From: RYN-230 sp963813975
GTDB taxonomy: Bacteria; Actinomycetota; Actinomycetes; Streptosporangiales; Streptosporangiaceae
Direction: 5' to 3'
NCBI GenBank assembly: GCA_963813975.1
Contig: CAWFAP010000005.1
Span: 248,001 to 312,000, forward strand
Length of the DNA: 64,000 nucleotides
Of the stretch, positions 62,569-64,000 are shown piece after piece. The notes beneath the pieces are model-generated. The model saw nothing but the letters and a program-made list of their open reading frames with translations, was not told where the DNA came from and did no database searches. Position 1 is the stretch's first letter, and each line of letters begins with the position of its first letter. The translations under genes and the position numbers were made by a program.

Positions 62569-63020
62569 GGTGCCTCCGGGACAATGGGTTCCCGCACAAC
62601 ATAGATTTGGCGGAAACGGCAGGCCAGAACCTGGCCCGGAAATAATCCAGAAATAAAGTGTCAAAGTTTCCGTAATATGCATGCCAACGGTGCCGAGCCA
62701 TTGACGCGGTGTTTACCGGATGGTACGTAAGGGCGCCGCCGGCCGCCGGGGGCGGCGCCCCGGTCACAGGGGGCACGGCGCAGCGGCCGGGGGCGGCAGC
62801 GCCGCCACGGTCACGGCAGACGCCGACGGCAGCCGGGGGCGGCACCGGCGGTGGCCGGGGCGCCGCCGCCACGCTCACGGTGAGCTGGCGCGGCGGCCGG
62901 GCCCCGGTGCCCGTCCCGCCATCAGCGCGGCCGGCATCGACAGGCGCGGCGGCCAATCGGGCCACCCCACGGCCCGGCTCGCCCTAAGCTCGAGGGGGTA
63001 GCCACGGCCGGAGGCGAGCG
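62569..63020. other. 452-base intergenic region with a GC-rich repeat
   Basis: Left of 62720 it is AT-rich and should hold the GH3 promoter. Then GCCGGGGGCGGC occurs at 62745, 62786 and 62832, in degenerate units of about 41-46 bases. No gene supported. Confidence 0.6.
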
Positions 63021-63359
63021 GTGCACGAATTCGACGAGATCCGCAAGCGGCTGGAGAGCCTCGAGGCTCAAGTCGCCGCGCTGGCCGAGGTGCAGGCTGA
63101 GGGCCGCCGGGCTGCCGACCTGTTCGCGATGGTGGACCGGGACGTGGCCGACCTGAACACCGCGTTCGGAATGCAGCGCCAGCTGCTCCAGGCGCTCCGC
63201 GACGACCAGGCCGGGCAGGGGCACAGCCTGTCGGAGCAGGGCCAGGCCCTGGACGGGATCATCGTGACGCTGCGGATGATTCACGACACGCAGCTCAAGC
63301 AGGGCCGCCACCTGGCCGAGTACGGCCGCGTCCTGGCCCGGATGGATCCGGCGGACTGA
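63021..63359 (+). CDS. Small coiled-coil protein
   Basis: A 112-residue, mostly helical protein with heptad patterns (IRKRLESLEAQVAALAEVQA and LLQALRDDQAGQGHSLSEQG). Similar short Gln-rich coiled-coil proteins are common in actinobacteria and have no known role. GTG start after GGAGG. Confidence 0.7.
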   Translation: MHEFDEIRKRLESLEAQVAALAEVQAEGRRAADLFAMVDRDVADLNTAFGMQRQLLQALRDDQAGQGHSLSEQGQALDGIIVTLRMIHDTQLKQGRHLAEYGRVLARMDPAD

Positions 63360-63420
63360 CCAGGGCCCGGACCAGGTCCATGACCCGGCCCGGGCCCGCC
63401 ACATCCGCGCGGCCGGCGGG

Positions 63421-63636
63421 TTACCCGCGGGGTGAAGGCTCTTTGAGCCCGGCCACGAAGCCGGCCCAGGCGGCCCGGCTGAAGGCGAGCGTGCCTGCCT
63501 GCCTGGCCTTAGAGTCGCGCACCACGACTACTTCGGGCAGGTTCCGGGCGACTTCGACGCACTGGCCGCCATTGCCGCCGCTATGGCTGCTCTTACACCA
63601 ATTGGCACGGGACAGGTCGATGCCTGAGGGGGTCAT
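63421..63636 (-). CDS. DUF397 protein
   Basis: A 71-residue DUF397 protein: LSRANWCKSSHSGGNGGQCV and VVVRDSKARQAGTLAFSRAA with WAGF. These small proteins are encoded with DUF5753 XRE regulators and act with them in development or secretion control in Streptomyces-type bacteria. The partner gene lies 63 bases upstream. Confidence 0.92.
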   Translation of the reverse strand: MTPSGIDLSRANWCKSSHSGGNGGQCVEVARNLPEVVVVRDSKARQAGTLAFSRAAWAGFVAGLKEPSPRG

Positions 63637-63699
63637 CCCGCACCTCCTTTGTGTGGTCTAGATCCTCTGCTTACTAGGCTTACTAGTTCTCGATGATAA

Positions 63700-64000
63700 T
63701 TAGCTGAACCCCTTGACCACCTGCGCAATCAGGTCGATGGATTGGCCCGTGCCCAGTGCTTCGGCACGGAGGTGATTGAACACCACTGTATAGCGCCGGA
63801 CCTCGTCCTCATTCTCCAGGAAAAGACTGCCGCTAAGGTGCTCAAGGTAGACGACTGCCGGGTCCGCGGCCTGGGGGAATTCCAGAATGGTGAACGGGCT
63901 GATCGGCTGCACCTGGGCGGCCGCGCCGAACGGCAGGACCTGCAGGGTCACGTTCGGCTCCGCGGCCACGTCGATGAGCCGGCCCAGCTGGGTGCGCATC
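63700..64000 (-). CDS. C-terminal part of an XRE-family regulator (DUF5753), cut by the window edge
   Basis: About 100 residues of the DUF5753 domain are present: QLGRLIDVAAEPNVTLQVLP, FTILEFPQAADPAVVYLEHL and YTVVFNHLRAEAL. The N-terminal helix-turn-helix would lie beyond the right edge. Forms the usual pair with the DUF397 gene. Confidence 0.9.
   Translation of the reverse strand, partial: MRTQLGRLIDVAAEPNVTLQVLPFGAAAQVQPISPFTILEFPQAADPAVVYLEHLSGSLFLENEDEVRRYTVVFNHLRAEALGTGQSIDLIAQVVKGFS

Noticed and set aside
1..64000. Programmed frameshifting as an explanation for the interrupted genes
   Set aside because: No shared slippery sequence or downstream structure is seen at the breaks, and the affected families are not known to use it; LarC, which can, is here in one frame.

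Overview
High-GC DNA with dense genes, many GTG starts, GTGA/ATGA stop-start overlaps, and a DUF397 gene beside a DUF5753-type XRE regulator at the right edge. This points to a filamentous actinobacterium, most likely Streptosporangiales-like or Streptomyces-like. Genus is inference. No rRNA, tRNA, CRISPR array, phage module or insertion sequence was recognised.

Layout. 1-5.1 kb: an M55 D-aminopeptidase beside a truncated Ntn-asparaginase, a VOC protein, a cupin, and a NarL-type two-component system. 5.1-10.3 kb: a coupled leftward operon SDR - broken small ORF - larA - larE - larB - larC, which makes and uses the nickel-pincer nucleotide cofactor. 10.5-13.9 kb: methyltransferase, DUF488, SRPBCC/RHH divergent pair, GNAT, broken PH-like gene. 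14.0-20.2 kb: purine degradation. Leftward uraD, uraH, 8-oxoguanine-deaminase-like hydrolase, xanthine dehydrogenase relic and frameshifted uricase face rightward allantoinase and allantoicase. 20.2-25.5 kb: BadF-type kinase, PfkB kinase, LysR, SsuD with a flavin-reductase remnant, NUDIX. 25.6-36.6 kb: LysM protein, self-regulated ABC/TetR operon with a large perfect palindrome, MpaB-like oxygenase, amidase, DUF4232 protein, TetR with its operator and a gutted SDR target, orphan ABC binding protein. 36.7-42.1 kb: LacI plus two Gfo/Idh/MocA dehydrogenases and two TIM-barrel isomerases, a sugar-oxidation cluster with TTTTCGAAAC operators. 42.8-52.8 kb: an alpha-glucan locus, with secreted GH87 alpha-1,3-glucanase, LacI, ABC sugar importer (no ATPase) and GH13 alpha-glucosidase. 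52.9-64 kb: degenerate sensor kinase with regulator, TetR/YciI, LysR, rifampicin phosphotransferase (rph), a GH3 glucosidase missing its catalytic domain, and the DUF397/XRE pair.

Working together. The urate genes cover urate to ureidoglycolate plus urea. The Lar genes supply a cofactor for one epimerase-type enzyme. The GH87/LacI/ABC/GH13 set reads as a route from fungal or dental alpha-1,3-glucan to glucose.

Caution. About a dozen genes are broken, most by one-base frameshifts in GC-rich runs, several by internal deletions. The frameshifts may be sequence errors; the deletions look more like real decay. Each is flagged in its entry.
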